Shown: in pieces, positions 36,746 to 45,245 of the stretch
Layout: each line of letters opens with the position of its first letter
Position numbering within the stretch: the first letter of the stretch is position 1
Source: Lysobacter sp. 5GHs7-4
Lineage (GTDB): Bacteria; Pseudomonadota; Gammaproteobacteria; Xanthomonadales; Xanthomonadaceae
NCBI RefSeq assembly: GCF_021284765.1
Contig: NZ_CP089924.1
Span: 1,072,001-1,136,000 of the forward strand
DNA: 64,000 nt
Reading direction: 5' to 3'
The notes under the pieces: generated by a model
What the model was told of the DNA's origin: nothing
Seen by the model: the letters and a program-made list of their open reading frames with translations, nothing else
The model's database searches: none
Translations under genes and position numbers: made by a program

Positions 36746-39207
36746 CAGCGCGCGCGCCGCACGCGTTCGACGAACTTCGGCGCTTCCTCGTAGCCGAACA
36801 GGCGCAGCTCGCGGCGTTCCGCGCCGTTGCGGTAGTAGAGGGTGGCCGGCGGGCCGTGGATGCCCAGGTGCTTCATCAGCGCCGCGTCGAGCTCGTCGTT
36901 GGCGGTCACGTCGGCCTTGAGCAGCACGAAACCGGACAGCGCCTCGTGCACCGTCGGTTCGGTGAAGGTGTACTTCTCCATTTCCTTGCACGACACGCAC
37001 CAGTCGGCATAGAAGTCCAGCATCAGCGGCTGGCCGGCGGCTTGCGCGGCGGCGATTTCGCGATCGAGATCGGCGACCGATTTGATGGTGCGGAACGGCA
37101 GCTCGCGGTGCTCGACCGCGCCGCCGCGCAGGCCGGCCAGCGGCCGCAGCGGGTCGTCGCTGCCGGCCAAGGCGCCGATCAGCTGCGCCGCGCCGGTCAA
37201 GCCCAGCGCCAGCGCCGCGGTCCAGCCCAGGGTGCGCAAGCCGCCACGGCCGGGACGGCTGGCGATCAAGCCGATGGCCGCGGCCGCGGCCAGCAGCAAC
37301 GCGCCCCACAGCGCCAGCGTCGCCGGACCCGGCAGGATCCGCGACAGCATCCACACCGCCAGGCCCAGGAACACGAAACCGAACGCGCGTTGCACGCCGA
37401 CCATCCACGGCCCGCTGGTCGGCAGGCCCTTGCCGGCGGCCACGCCGAACGCGAGCAGCGGCACGCCCATGCCCAGCGCCAGCAGGAACAACGCCGCGCC
37501 GCCGAACCAGGGGTCGCCGGTCTGGCCGATGTACAGCACCGCCGCGGCCAGCGGCGGCGCCACGCAGGGGCCGACGATCAGCGACGACAGCGCGCCCATC
37601 GCCGCCACGCCGGCCCAGGAGCCGCCGCGCTGGCGGTCGCTGAGCGTGCCCAGGCGGTTGCGCAGCGCCGACGGCATCTGCAGTTCGTACAGGCCGAAGC
37701 TGGACAGCGACAGCAGCACGAACAACAGCGCGAAGGCGGCGATCACCCACGGCGTCTGGAACAGAATCTGCAGGTTCGCGCCCAGGCTGGCCGCGATCAC
37801 GCCGGCGATGGTGAACACCACCGCGTTGGCCAGCACGTACACCAGCGACAGCAAGAACGCGCGCCGCACGCCGATGCCCGGGCCGTGGCCGGCGATCAGG
37901 CCCGACAGGATCGGGATCATCGGCAGCACGCAGGGCGTGAACGACAGCGCCAGACCCAGGCCGAGGAAGCCCAGCAGCGCCAGCCAGCGGTTGGGGCCGG
38001 ACAGGGCGGCGGCGAGCAGGCTGTCTTCGGCTTGTTCGGGCGCGTTGCCGGCGGCGCTAGCGGTGCCGGTGGTGGACGTTGCCGAACCCGCGGCGACACC
38101 GGCGGCCGTGGCGTCGGCGGCCGTCGCCGGTGCCGCCGGGGTCGAAGCGTCGAGCTTGGCGGCGGCGTCCGCATCGGCGGTCGCATCGGCCGTAGCGGCC
38201 GTCGTTGCCGCGGCCGGTTCGACCGGCGTGAGCGTGCCGCGCGGCAGGTCGATCGCGATCTTGCGCGTCATCGGCGGATAGCAGATGCCGTCGGTCTGGC
38301 AGCCCATGAAGTTCGCGGTCAGCACGAACTTGGCCGCATCCTCGCGCGTGCGCCGCAGCGGCAGCGGCACGTCGATCTGGTCGAAGAACACCGTGACCTG
38401 GCCGAAGTGTTCGTCGCGATGCGCGGTGCCGCGCGGCCATTGCGGCGCGCCCAGCGCGATGCCGGCGCGGGTCGCGGCCGCGTCGAGCTTGAGCGAGGTC
38501 TTGTCGCGATACAGGTAATACCCGCGCGCCGGCGTGAAGCGCAGCAGCAGGGTGTTGCCGTCGCCGGCGATGGCCTCGAAACCGAAGGCCTGCTCCGGCG
38601 GTAGCGGCAATGCGTCGGCGCCGGCCGCGGCGGTGGGCGCGCCGCCGAGCAGGCCGCCGCCCAGCGGCGGTGCGCCGCGCGCGCCGGCGTTGCCGAACGC
38701 GACCAGCGGTTCGTCGCTGCCGGCGGCATTCGCAGCGGTGGACGCGCCGGCCGCGGGCAGGTTCACGCTGAGCTTGCGCGTCTGCGGCGGATAGCAGATG
38801 CCGGCGTCGGCGCAGCCCTGGTACTTGATCTGCAGTTCCACGCGCGTGGCGCCGGCGCGGCCGGGCAGGGTCGCGCTCAACGTGTCGCGGTAGGTTTCGA
38901 CCTCGCCGAAGAACTCGTCCTTGTGCTTGTCGCCCTTGGGCAGCTGCAGCGCCTGCGCGGCGAACGCCGGGTCGGCCTTGACCGAGATGCGGTGCTTATA
39001 CAGGTAGTAGCCGTCGGCGATCTTCCAGCGCAGCACGATGCGGTCGGCGGCCGGCGCGTCGGCGCTGAGCACGAAGGCCTGGTCCACCGGCAGCAGGTCG
39101 GATTCGTCGATCGCCAGCGCGGGTCCGGCCAGCGACAGGCCGAAGGCGAGCATGGCGGCGGCGTACACGGCACGCGCGCGCCGCAGGAAAGCTTGGGGTT
39201 CAGTCAT
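36745..39207 (-). CDS. dsbD: Thiol:disulfide interchange protein DsbD with duplicated N-terminal alpha domain
   Basis: Transfers electrons from cytoplasmic thioredoxin across the membrane to periplasmic reductases. The 820-residue protein has a signal peptide (cleavage near ALA-IDE, residue 33). Two consecutive DsbD-alpha domains follow, each with the active-site pattern GCxxxGICYPP (YQGCADAGICYPP and FMGCQTDGICYPP). A Thr/Ala-rich linker leads to the eight-helix beta domain with TPCVLPMIPIL and GPCVAPPLAAAVLY cysteines, and the C-terminal gamma thioredoxin domain has YADWCVSCKEME. The usual DsbD has one alpha domain. It overlaps cutA upstream by eight bases and tlpA downstream by one. Confidence 0.95.
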   Translation of the reverse strand: MTEPQAFLRRARAVYAAAMLAFGLSLAGPALAIDESDLLPVDQAFVLSADAPAADRIVLRWKIADGYYLYKHRISVKADPAFAAQALQLPKGDKHKDEFFGEVETYRDTLSATLPGRAGATRVELQIKYQGCADAGICYPPQTRKLSVNLPAAGASTAANAAGSDEPLVAFGNAGARGAPPLGGGLLGGAPTAAAGADALPLPPEQAFGFEAIAGDGNTLLLRFTPARGYYLYRDKTSLKLDAAATRAGIALGAPQWPRGTAHRDEHFGQVTVFFDQIDVPLPLRRTREDAAKFVLTANFMGCQTDGICYPPMTRKIAIDLPRGTLTPVEPAAATTAATADATADADAAAKLDASTPAAPATAADATAAGVAAGSATSTTGTASAAGNAPEQAEDSLLAAALSGPNRWLALLGFLGLGLALSFTPCVLPMIPILSGLIAGHGPGIGVRRAFLLSLVYVLANAVVFTIAGVIAASLGANLQILFQTPWVIAAFALLFVLLSLSSFGLYELQMPSALRNRLGTLSDRQRGGSWAGVAAMGALSSLIVGPCVAPPLAAAVLYIGQTGDPWFGGAALFLLALGMGVPLLAFGVAAGKGLPTSGPWMVGVQRAFGFVFLGLAVWMLSRILPGPATLALWGALLLAAAAAIGLIASRPGRGGLRTLGWTAALALGLTGAAQLIGALAGSDDPLRPLAGLRGGAVEHRELPFRTIKSVADLDREIAAAQAAGQPLMLDFYADWCVSCKEMEKYTFTEPTVHEALSGFVLLKADVTANDELDAALMKHLGIHGPPATLYYRNGAERRELRLFGYEEAPKFVERVRRAR

Positions 39208-39535
39208 CGTCACGGGTCTGTTCGGCCACCCAGTGCAGGTACTGGGGCAGGCCGCCGCAGGCTTCGACCGCGACAGCCTCCGGCAGTTCATAGGGATGCA
39301 GCGCCCGCAGCCGATCGATCAGGGCGTCGAGGCGGTCGGCGCTGGTCTTGATCAGCAATTGCACCTCGTCCGCGCTTTCCACGGCGCCCTGCCAGCGGTA
39401 GGTCGAGCGCAGGCCGGGCAGGCGGCTCACGCAGGCGGCCAGGCGCTCGCCCACCAGGGCCTGCGCGATCGCGTCGGCGCTGGCGGCATCCGGGCAACTG
39501 CTGAAGACCAGGCGGACGGGCGAGGGTGTGGGCAT
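39200..39535 (-). CDS. cutA: CutA divalent-cation tolerance protein
   Basis: A 111-residue trimeric ferredoxin-like protein linked to copper and other divalent cation tolerance. Family features are VFSSCPDAASADAIAQALVGERLAACVSRLPGLRSTYRWQGAVE and ELPEAVAVEACGGLPQYLHWV (the QYLxWV ending). ATG 39535 (MPTPSPVRLVF) is chosen; the upstream frame has no homology. It is first of cutA-dsbD-tlpA and overlaps dsbD by eight bases. Xanthomonads and enterics both show the cutA-dsbD order. Confidence 0.94.
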   Translation of the reverse strand: MPTPSPVRLVFSSCPDAASADAIAQALVGERLAACVSRLPGLRSTYRWQGAVESADEVQLLIKTSADRLDALIDRLRALHPYELPEAVAVEACGGLPQYLHWVAEQTRDDD

Positions 39536-39603
39536 GAGGGGCGCAGTGTAATGCCCGGCTCCGGGCGCGGCGACCGTGGACCCGGCCACGCACTGTTCCG
39601 CGC

Positions 39604-40536
39604 TCAGCCGCCGGCGTGTTCCGACAGCAAGCCCTGCCAATGCGCGGGCCGGCCGATGGATTCCTCCAGAAAGTCGATGAAGGCCTCGACCTTGCGTGGC
39701 CGGTACTCGCGTCCCGGGTAGACGGCGTAGATGCCGATCGGGATCAGGCTCCAGTCCGGCAGCACCTCGCACAGGCGGCCGTCGGCCAGCTCCTGCGCGA
39801 CGGCGAAGGTCGCCGTCTGCAGGATGCCGCCGCCGTGCACCGCCGCATCGACCAGCGGCACGCCGTAGTTCGAGCGCAGGCGGCCGCGCACCGGCACGCG
39901 CAGGGTTTCGCGGCCGCGATGGAATTCCCAGGTCGCGACATCGCGGAACAAGGTGTAATGCAGGCAGTCGTGGGCGACCAAGTCGGCCGGCGCGCGCGGC
40001 GCGCCGCGACGCTGCAGGTAGTCGGGCGAGGCCACCAGGATGCGGCGCGTGTCGGCCAGGCGGCGCGCGACCAGGCGCGAATCGTCGAGCGCGCCGATCC
40101 GGATCGCCAGGTCGTAGCCCTCGCCGATCAGGTCGACGTAGCGGTCGTCGAACTGCGCGTCCAAGGCGATCGCGGGCCAGCGCTGCAGGAACGCCGGCAG
40201 CCGCGGCATCACGTACAGGCGGCCGAAATTCATCGGCAGCGACACGCGCAATTCGCCGCGCGGCTCGCCGGCCAGATCGTGCACGCGCTCGCCCGCCGAC
40301 GCGATCTGCGCTAGCGCCGGCGCGATCTGGGCGTAGTAGTCGCGGCCCGACTCGGTGAGGCTGAGGCGGCGCGTGGAGCGGTTCAGCAGCTTGGCGCCGA
40401 GGCGGGTTTCCAGCGCATGCAGGCGGCGCGTGATCGCGCCGGTGGTCACGCCCAGCTGGCGCGCGGCGGCGGTGAAGCTGCCCTGGGTCAGGATGGCCTC
40501 GAAGGCTTCGAGCTCGGCGTACAGGCCGCCCAACAT
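39604..40536 (-). CDS. LysR-family transcriptional regulator
   Basis: A 310-residue LysR regulator. The N-terminal winged helix-turn-helix is ELEAFEAILTQGSFTAAARQLGVTTGAITRRLHALETRLGAKLLNRSTRRLSLTESG, and the periplasmic-binding-like effector domain includes RLYVMPRLPAFLQRWPAIALD and GYDLAIRIGALDDSRLVARRL, as in the CrgA-like subgroup. It is divergent from the NAD(P)-dependent oxidoreductase at 40632, which is its probable target. A palindrome (ATTGA-N7-TCAAT, 40538-40554) directly abuts its start codon and could mediate autoregulation. The inducer is unknown. Confidence 0.94.
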   Translation of the reverse strand: MLGGLYAELEAFEAILTQGSFTAAARQLGVTTGAITRRLHALETRLGAKLLNRSTRRLSLTESGRDYYAQIAPALAQIASAGERVHDLAGEPRGELRVSLPMNFGRLYVMPRLPAFLQRWPAIALDAQFDDRYVDLIGEGYDLAIRIGALDDSRLVARRLADTRRILVASPDYLQRRGAPRAPADLVAHDCLHYTLFRDVATWEFHRGRETLRVPVRGRLRSNYGVPLVDAAVHGGGILQTATFAVAQELADGRLCEVLPDWSLIPIGIYAVYPGREYRPRKVEAFIDFLEESIGRPAHWQGLLSEHAGG

Positions 40537-40537
40537 T

Positions 40538-40554
40538 ATTGATTTTCCGTCAAT
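40538..40554. promoter_or_regulatory. Putative LysR operator
   Basis: ATTGA-N7-TCAAT dyad within the 95-base divergent intergenic region, fitting the LysR T-N11-A box. It lies right at the regulator's start codon, with AT-rich sequence (TATATCGGTTATCGATTCAA) on the oxidoreductase side. Confidence 0.55.
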
Positions 40555-40631
40555 GATCAGTTGATGGGCTGATCCTATATCGGTTATCGATTCAACAATA
40601 GCCTGTGTCTCCCCGATCCGGAGACCGAACC

Positions 40632-41642
40632 ATGCACGCCTACCACCTGCAAGGCCGCACGCTGGACAGCCTGCGCCGCGTCGACCTGCCCGAACCTGCG
40701 CCCGGCGCCGGCGAGGTGCGCATCCGCACCGAGGCGGCCTCGATCAACTTCCGCGACTACGCCCTGGCCACCGGCGCCTATCAGCCTGAGCTGCCGCGCC
40801 CGTTCGTGCCGCTGTCGGACGGGGTCGGCCGCATCGAGGCGTTGGGCGCCGGCGTGCGCGGCCTGGCCGTGGGCGAGCGCGTGCTCGGCCACTACACCAC
40901 CGCCTGGCTGGATGGCGGCTTCCGTTCGGACAACCACGCCAGCAAGCTCGGCGGCCCGCGTGACGGCTGGCTGGCGCGTTCGATCGTGCTGCCGGCCACG
41001 GCGGTGCTGCCGGCACCGGCGTTCCTGAGCGCCGCCCAGGCCGCGACCCTGCCGGTGTCGGGCCTGACCGCCTGGGCCGCGCTGCGCAAGCTCGATCTGG
41101 CGCCCGGCGCGCGCCTGCTGGTGCAGGGCAGCGGCAGCGTGTCGCTGATGGCGCTGCAATTGGCGGTGGCGCGCGGCCTGCGGGTGATCGCGACCAGCGG
41201 CGATCCGGCCAAGGCGCAGCGCCTGCGCGCGCTAGGCGCGAGCGCCGTGATCGACTACCGGCAGCGCCCGGACCTGGGCGCGGCGGTGCGCGAGCTCAGC
41301 GACGGCCGCGGCGTCGACGGCATCGTCGACGTGGTCGGCGGCGCGGGCTTCGTCGAACTGTTGGCGGCGGCGGCCGACAACGCGCACATCGCCATCGTCG
41401 GTTTCCTTGGCGGCTTCGAGGTCGCCGGCAATCTGATCGGTCCGATCATGGCGCGACAGCTCAACATCCACGGCGTCAGTGTCGGCAGCGCGCGCGATTT
41501 CGCGCAGTTCCTGGCCGAGGTGGAGCGGCACCGCATCGAGCCGGTGGTGGGCGAGGTGTACGGCTTCGACGATGCGCCCGCGGCGATCGCCTCGGTCGCG
41601 CACCAGCGCGCGTTGGGCAAGCCGGTGATCGTGTTCGATTGA
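40632..41642 (+). CDS. Zinc-independent MDR-superfamily NAD(P)-dependent alcohol dehydrogenase / quinone oxidoreductase
   Basis: A 336-residue medium-chain dehydrogenase/reductase. It has the GroES-like N-domain (EVRIRTEAASINFRDYALATGAY, LSDGVGRIEALGAGVRGLAVGERVLGHY) and the Rossmann domain (ARLLVQGSGSVSLMALQLAVARGLRVIATSG, ALGASAVIDYR, VDGIVDVVGGAGFVELL). The Cys/His zinc ligands are absent, which puts it with the quinone-oxidoreductase-like members. ATG 40632 has GGAG about nine bases upstream; 40605 is less likely. It is divergent from the LysR gene. The substrate is unknown. Confidence 0.9.
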   Translation: MHAYHLQGRTLDSLRRVDLPEPAPGAGEVRIRTEAASINFRDYALATGAYQPELPRPFVPLSDGVGRIEALGAGVRGLAVGERVLGHYTTAWLDGGFRSDNHASKLGGPRDGWLARSIVLPATAVLPAPAFLSAAQAATLPVSGLTAWAALRKLDLAPGARLLVQGSGSVSLMALQLAVARGLRVIATSGDPAKAQRLRALGASAVIDYRQRPDLGAAVRELSDGRGVDGIVDVVGGAGFVELLAAAADNAHIAIVGFLGGFEVAGNLIGPIMARQLNIHGVSVGSARDFAQFLAEVERHRIEPVVGEVYGFDDAPAAIASVAHQRALGKPVIVFD

Positions 41643-41801
41643 GGCTGCGGTGCGTCCACCGGTGCCGGCGGGGAAGGGCGCCGACGCAGCGGCCGACGTC
41701 GGCAGCGATGCCGCTGGGTCGCTTCCGCAGAACGCCGCAGCGACGCGAACGGCGGACTCGTCGCGTTATGCTTGCGCTCGGATGATTGCTCAGGATTCTG
41801 C

Positions 41802-42971
41802 ATGGCGTTGCGTCAGGGACGATGGTGGTTTTCGCTGTGCCTGCTCGCCGGCACGGCCTCCGCGGCGGAGCGTCAGGAGTGGTTGCCTTTCATGGGCAAC
41901 GAGCTCAGCCAGGCGCACGCGATCCATCTGGCCGCGCTCAAGCAGCGTCCGGACGGCCTGCTGCAATCGGCCAGCCGCTACCCGCGCACCTCCAGCGCCG
42001 GCTGGACCGCCGAACAGAGCGAGCGCGGTTGGTACGAATACCTCGAACGTCTGATCGATTGCGAGACCGGTCTGTACGTCGACACCGCGTTGTCCCTGCT
42101 CGATCGCGATGACCGCCCGGTCGCGCGCCGTGAAACCAGCCGCGACGATCAATTGCAGCAGATCGCGCTGACCCAGCAGGACGTGCGCGGTCATCGCTGG
42201 CCCGGCAACAGCGAGATCTGGCTGGCCTGCGCGGCCGCTCGCTCCCCCTCGGTCGGCAACGACGCGCGGCCGGCGATCGTCGAGGCGGACGGCCGCTACG
42301 ACTACGACTACCGCGCGATCGGCGATGCGCCGCCGCCCGACGGCGACGGCCTGTTCGCGCGCCTGCGCGCGCAGTACGACGAAGGACTGGCGCGCTACTC
42401 GCTGCCGGCGCCGGCCACCGCGGGCCAACCGGCGGCCGCGTTCAAGGGCGAGCGCTGGGCCACGGTCGGCAGCCAGACCGGCGCCTGGGACATGGCCGGC
42501 CTGCGCCACCGCGGCGGCGGCATCGTCGAGGCCTCGCAGCGGGTGGCGTACGACCAGCGCCGTCCGTCGAATGTGCCCGAGAGCGCGGACCTGCGCATCG
42601 ACTACAAGGTCGACTGCCGCAGCGGCTTGATGGTGCCGGTGACCAAGTCCTACTACCTGCCCGCCAGCGAACAGCTGCTGCAACGCGGCTCCACGCCGGT
42701 GTTCGACACCTTGAGCGAGTTGACGCAGCAGGCGGCGTGGAGCGATGCCTGGACGCCCTGGCTGGGGCCGCAGCTGCCCGGTCCCGCGGCGATGCTGTGC
42801 ACCGCCGCCGCCGCGCGCTGCAACGGCGGCAAGACGCCGGCGACCGTGTTCGAGATCGATCCCGACGCGCTGCCGAACGCGAGCGGCGCGCCCTTGGTGC
42901 TGGCGGCGCGCGCGCGTTGGCTGGCGCATCGCGATGGCTTCGTTCCCTCCTGCCCGATCGGAGTTCCCTGA
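41802..42971 (+). CDS. Secreted protein of unknown function, partner of the WG-repeat protein
   Basis: A 389-residue protein with a signal peptide (residues 1 to about 21, MALRQGRWWFSLCLLAGTASA). The mature part contains four scattered cysteines and two segments with a shared pattern: LIDCETGLYVDTALSLLDRDDRPVARRE and YKVDCRSGLMVPVTKSYYL, suggesting an internal beta-rich duplication. No enzyme motif was recognised. The stop codon overlaps the ATG of the WG-repeat gene by one base (TGATG), so the two are co-translated and both exported. ATG 41802 is chosen because the signal peptide starts there. Confidence 0.78.
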   Translation: MALRQGRWWFSLCLLAGTASAAERQEWLPFMGNELSQAHAIHLAALKQRPDGLLQSASRYPRTSSAGWTAEQSERGWYEYLERLIDCETGLYVDTALSLLDRDDRPVARRETSRDDQLQQIALTQQDVRGHRWPGNSEIWLACAAARSPSVGNDARPAIVEADGRYDYDYRAIGDAPPPDGDGLFARLRAQYDEGLARYSLPAPATAGQPAAAFKGERWATVGSQTGAWDMAGLRHRGGGIVEASQRVAYDQRRPSNVPESADLRIDYKVDCRSGLMVPVTKSYYLPASEQLLQRGSTPVFDTLSELTQQAAWSDAWTPWLGPQLPGPAAMLCTAAAARCNGGKTPATVFEIDPDALPNASGAPLVLAARARWLAHRDGFVPSCPIGVP

Positions 42972-45064
42972 TGCGTGTTGGTTCCCTGGCGTTGGCCGCT
43001 GCCTTGTCGTTGGCGAGCTTCGCCGCCTCGGCGCAGGACGCGCCGCTGCAGATATTTACCGTCAAGAACGAACTGACGCGCTGGCGCGGCGACGGCCTGC
43101 GCGATGCGCAGGGCCGCGTGGCGCTGGTGCCGGCCGGCCTGCTCACTGCGTTGGCCAACGGCGGGTTCCTGGCCCAGCGCGATGACGCGTTCTGGTTGTA
43201 CGACGCGCGCGGTGCGCGCGTCGGCGGCCCCTACGACAGCCTGGAGGCGGTCGATCCGGCACTGGACGCCTTGATCGTCGGCGTCGGCGGCAATCCGGTG
43301 CTGGGCGGCGACGGCGGCCTGATCGACGGCAGCGGCCGCGAACTGATGGCGCCGGTCTACAAGGGGTTCCGCTATCTGCCAGGCACGCAGTTGTTCGCGT
43401 TCGAACAGGCGCGGCGCTGGGGCCTGGCCGACGCCAGGGGCCGGGTAGTGGTCAAGCCGACCCTCGACGGCATCAGCGACGCGCCCGGCGCGGTATTGGT
43501 CGGCGATGCGGGGCAGCAGGGACTGATCGATCGCGCGGGACGCTATGTGGTGCCGCTGGGTGCGTCCACGGTGTCGTCCCTCAACGACAGCGCCGGTGCG
43601 GCCACGGGCTATTTCGACGTGTGCGATCAGGCCGGCGCGGTCTGCCGCGGCGTCGACAGCGCCGGCCGGCCGATCTTCGGCGGGCGCAGCTTCTCCGGTG
43701 CGACCTTCCACCGCGACATGTCGCGCTGGGTCATCACCGACGCGCTGGAACCGGCAGACGCCGCTGCGAGCGATGCGCCGGCCGCCATCGGCGTGGGGAT
43801 CACGCCGCGCAAGGTGATCGCCGACGAGCAGGGCCGCACGCTGGCGACCTTCGACTGCGACTACCTGTATCGCGTGGGCGGCTTGTTCCGCGCCGCGCGC
43901 GCCAAGGACGATACGGGCGGCTGCATCTGGGGACTGGTCGATCGCGACGGCCAATGGCGCGTGCCGGCGCGTTACAACTCCATCGAAACGGTCCGCGATG
44001 CCGCGGGCGTGAAGGCGGGGGCGGCGGTTGCCGACGACTACGTGGTCGGCATCGATAGCGAGGACGGCAAACGGCTGTACGGCGTGCTGGCCGCGGACGG
44101 CAGCGAGATCCTGGCGCCGCGCTACGAGCAGGTGTTCAACCGTTATCCCGAACTCGGACTGTATGTGGTGCAACAAAACCGCAAGGTCGGCCTGGTCGAT
44201 CGCCAGGGCCGTTGGCGCCTGGAGCCGACCTACGGCGAGACCGGGACCAACACCGACCTGCATCCGCCGTACTTGTTGTTGAGCGATCGCGACGACGACG
44301 GCGACGGCCCGCGGCGCGAACGCGACACCATCGTCGACGCACGCACCGGCAAGCCGGTGTTCGCCAGCGACTACGACTACCTCGGCGTCGAGTACGACTT
44401 CCGCTGGGAAAAGCTGGGCCTGCCCTGGGAGGAGTTCGCCGTGGTCGTCGCCAGCCGCAACGGCAAGTACGGCGTGCTCGATCTGCAAGGGCGCGTGGTC
44501 GTGCCCTTGAAGTACGACAACCTGCAGGGTATGGACGCCTGGGGTCGCTTGCAGCCGACGCTCAACGAGCGCGACCTGCCGCTGGTGTCCGGGCTGGATG
44601 CGCAACGCAGCACGCGCCTGCACGACGCCGTGTCGCGGCAGCTGCGCGCGGAGCCGGCGCCTTACGCCAGCCCGTGGACGCCCTATGCCGGCCGCTACGT
44701 GCCGGCCGACTACCGCAGCGCCGAACAGGTGCGCGCAGCGGTCGCGGCCGGCCGTTTGTCGCGCGCGGTCGCGCCGATGCTGCTGCTGGACGAGGACGCG
44801 GCGATCGTCGATCTGGACATGATCGCGGGCAGACAGCGGCCCAGCTTCGATTTCGTGCAGTACTACTGCGCGCGCGATCAGGGCTTCGACCTGCTGTTGC
44901 CGCTGTCGGCGGGCGTGGAAGAGGCCTGCGAAGATCCGGCCGCGCCGAAACTGGAGTTCCGCGCCGGCGCCGACGAGAGCTGGAATTGCGGCAATTGCGC
45001 GAAGAGCGGATTGCCGTCGCGTTGGGTGCGCATCGATCCGGCAGCGGATCCGGCGATGCCTTGA
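42971..45064 (+). CDS. Secreted WG-repeat protein
   Basis: A 697-residue periplasmic or secreted protein with a signal peptide (MRVGSLALAAALSLASFAASA). It holds a series of WG-type beta repeats of 30-50 residues with the pattern [F/Y]xxxRxWGLxDxxGxxVxxPxYDxI, such as FEQARRWGLADARGRVVVKPTLDGI, GCIWGLVDRDGQWRVPARYNSI, NRKVGLVDRQGRWRLEPTY and NGKYGVLDLQGRVVVPLKYDNL. A C-terminal non-repeat part has CxxC in NCGNCAKSGLP. Such repeats are thought to form protein-binding beta structures; the function is unknown. It is co-translated with 41802-42971. Confidence 0.87.
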   Translation: MRVGSLALAAALSLASFAASAQDAPLQIFTVKNELTRWRGDGLRDAQGRVALVPAGLLTALANGGFLAQRDDAFWLYDARGARVGGPYDSLEAVDPALDALIVGVGGNPVLGGDGGLIDGSGRELMAPVYKGFRYLPGTQLFAFEQARRWGLADARGRVVVKPTLDGISDAPGAVLVGDAGQQGLIDRAGRYVVPLGASTVSSLNDSAGAATGYFDVCDQAGAVCRGVDSAGRPIFGGRSFSGATFHRDMSRWVITDALEPADAAASDAPAAIGVGITPRKVIADEQGRTLATFDCDYLYRVGGLFRAARAKDDTGGCIWGLVDRDGQWRVPARYNSIETVRDAAGVKAGAAVADDYVVGIDSEDGKRLYGVLAADGSEILAPRYEQVFNRYPELGLYVVQQNRKVGLVDRQGRWRLEPTYGETGTNTDLHPPYLLLSDRDDDGDGPRRERDTIVDARTGKPVFASDYDYLGVEYDFRWEKLGLPWEEFAVVVASRNGKYGVLDLQGRVVVPLKYDNLQGMDAWGRLQPTLNERDLPLVSGLDAQRSTRLHDAVSRQLRAEPAPYASPWTPYAGRYVPADYRSAEQVRAAVAAGRLSRAVAPMLLLDEDAAIVDLDMIAGRQRPSFDFVQYYCARDQGFDLLLPLSAGVEEACEDPAAPKLEFRAGADESWNCGNCAKSGLPSRWVRIDPAADPAMP

Positions 45065-45072
45065 GCCACACG

Positions 45073-45141
45073 TGGGGCGGCGTAAGCCGTGGCCGCGTCG
45101 CAGCCGAGGTGGCACGGTCGCGACTTGCGGCGCTCCTGCGG
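45073..45141. repeat. Inverted pair of REP palindromes
   Basis: A forward half (GGGCGGCGTAAGCCGTGGCC, about 45075-45094) faces a reverse half (GGTCGCGACTTGCGGCGCTCCTGC, about 45116-45140) of the same family as the REP core at 532. It lies in the space between convergent genes. Confidence 0.68.
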
Positions 45142-45197
45142 ACGGACTGCGCTGCGCCTTGGGCTGAGTGCCAGGCATGGCAACAGGCCCAAACGAA

Positions 45198-45223
45198 CGA
45201 ACGCCCGCGTGTGCGGGCGTTCG
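45198..45223 (-). terminator. Terminator of the endonuclease gene
   Basis: CGAACGCCCGC / GCGGGCGTTCG arms with a GTGT loop. The minus strand continues TTCGTTT, a weak T run. It lies 23 bases past the endonuclease stop codon. Confidence 0.72.
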
Positions 45224-45245
45224 TGGTCCTGCGATGGAGCGTCGC

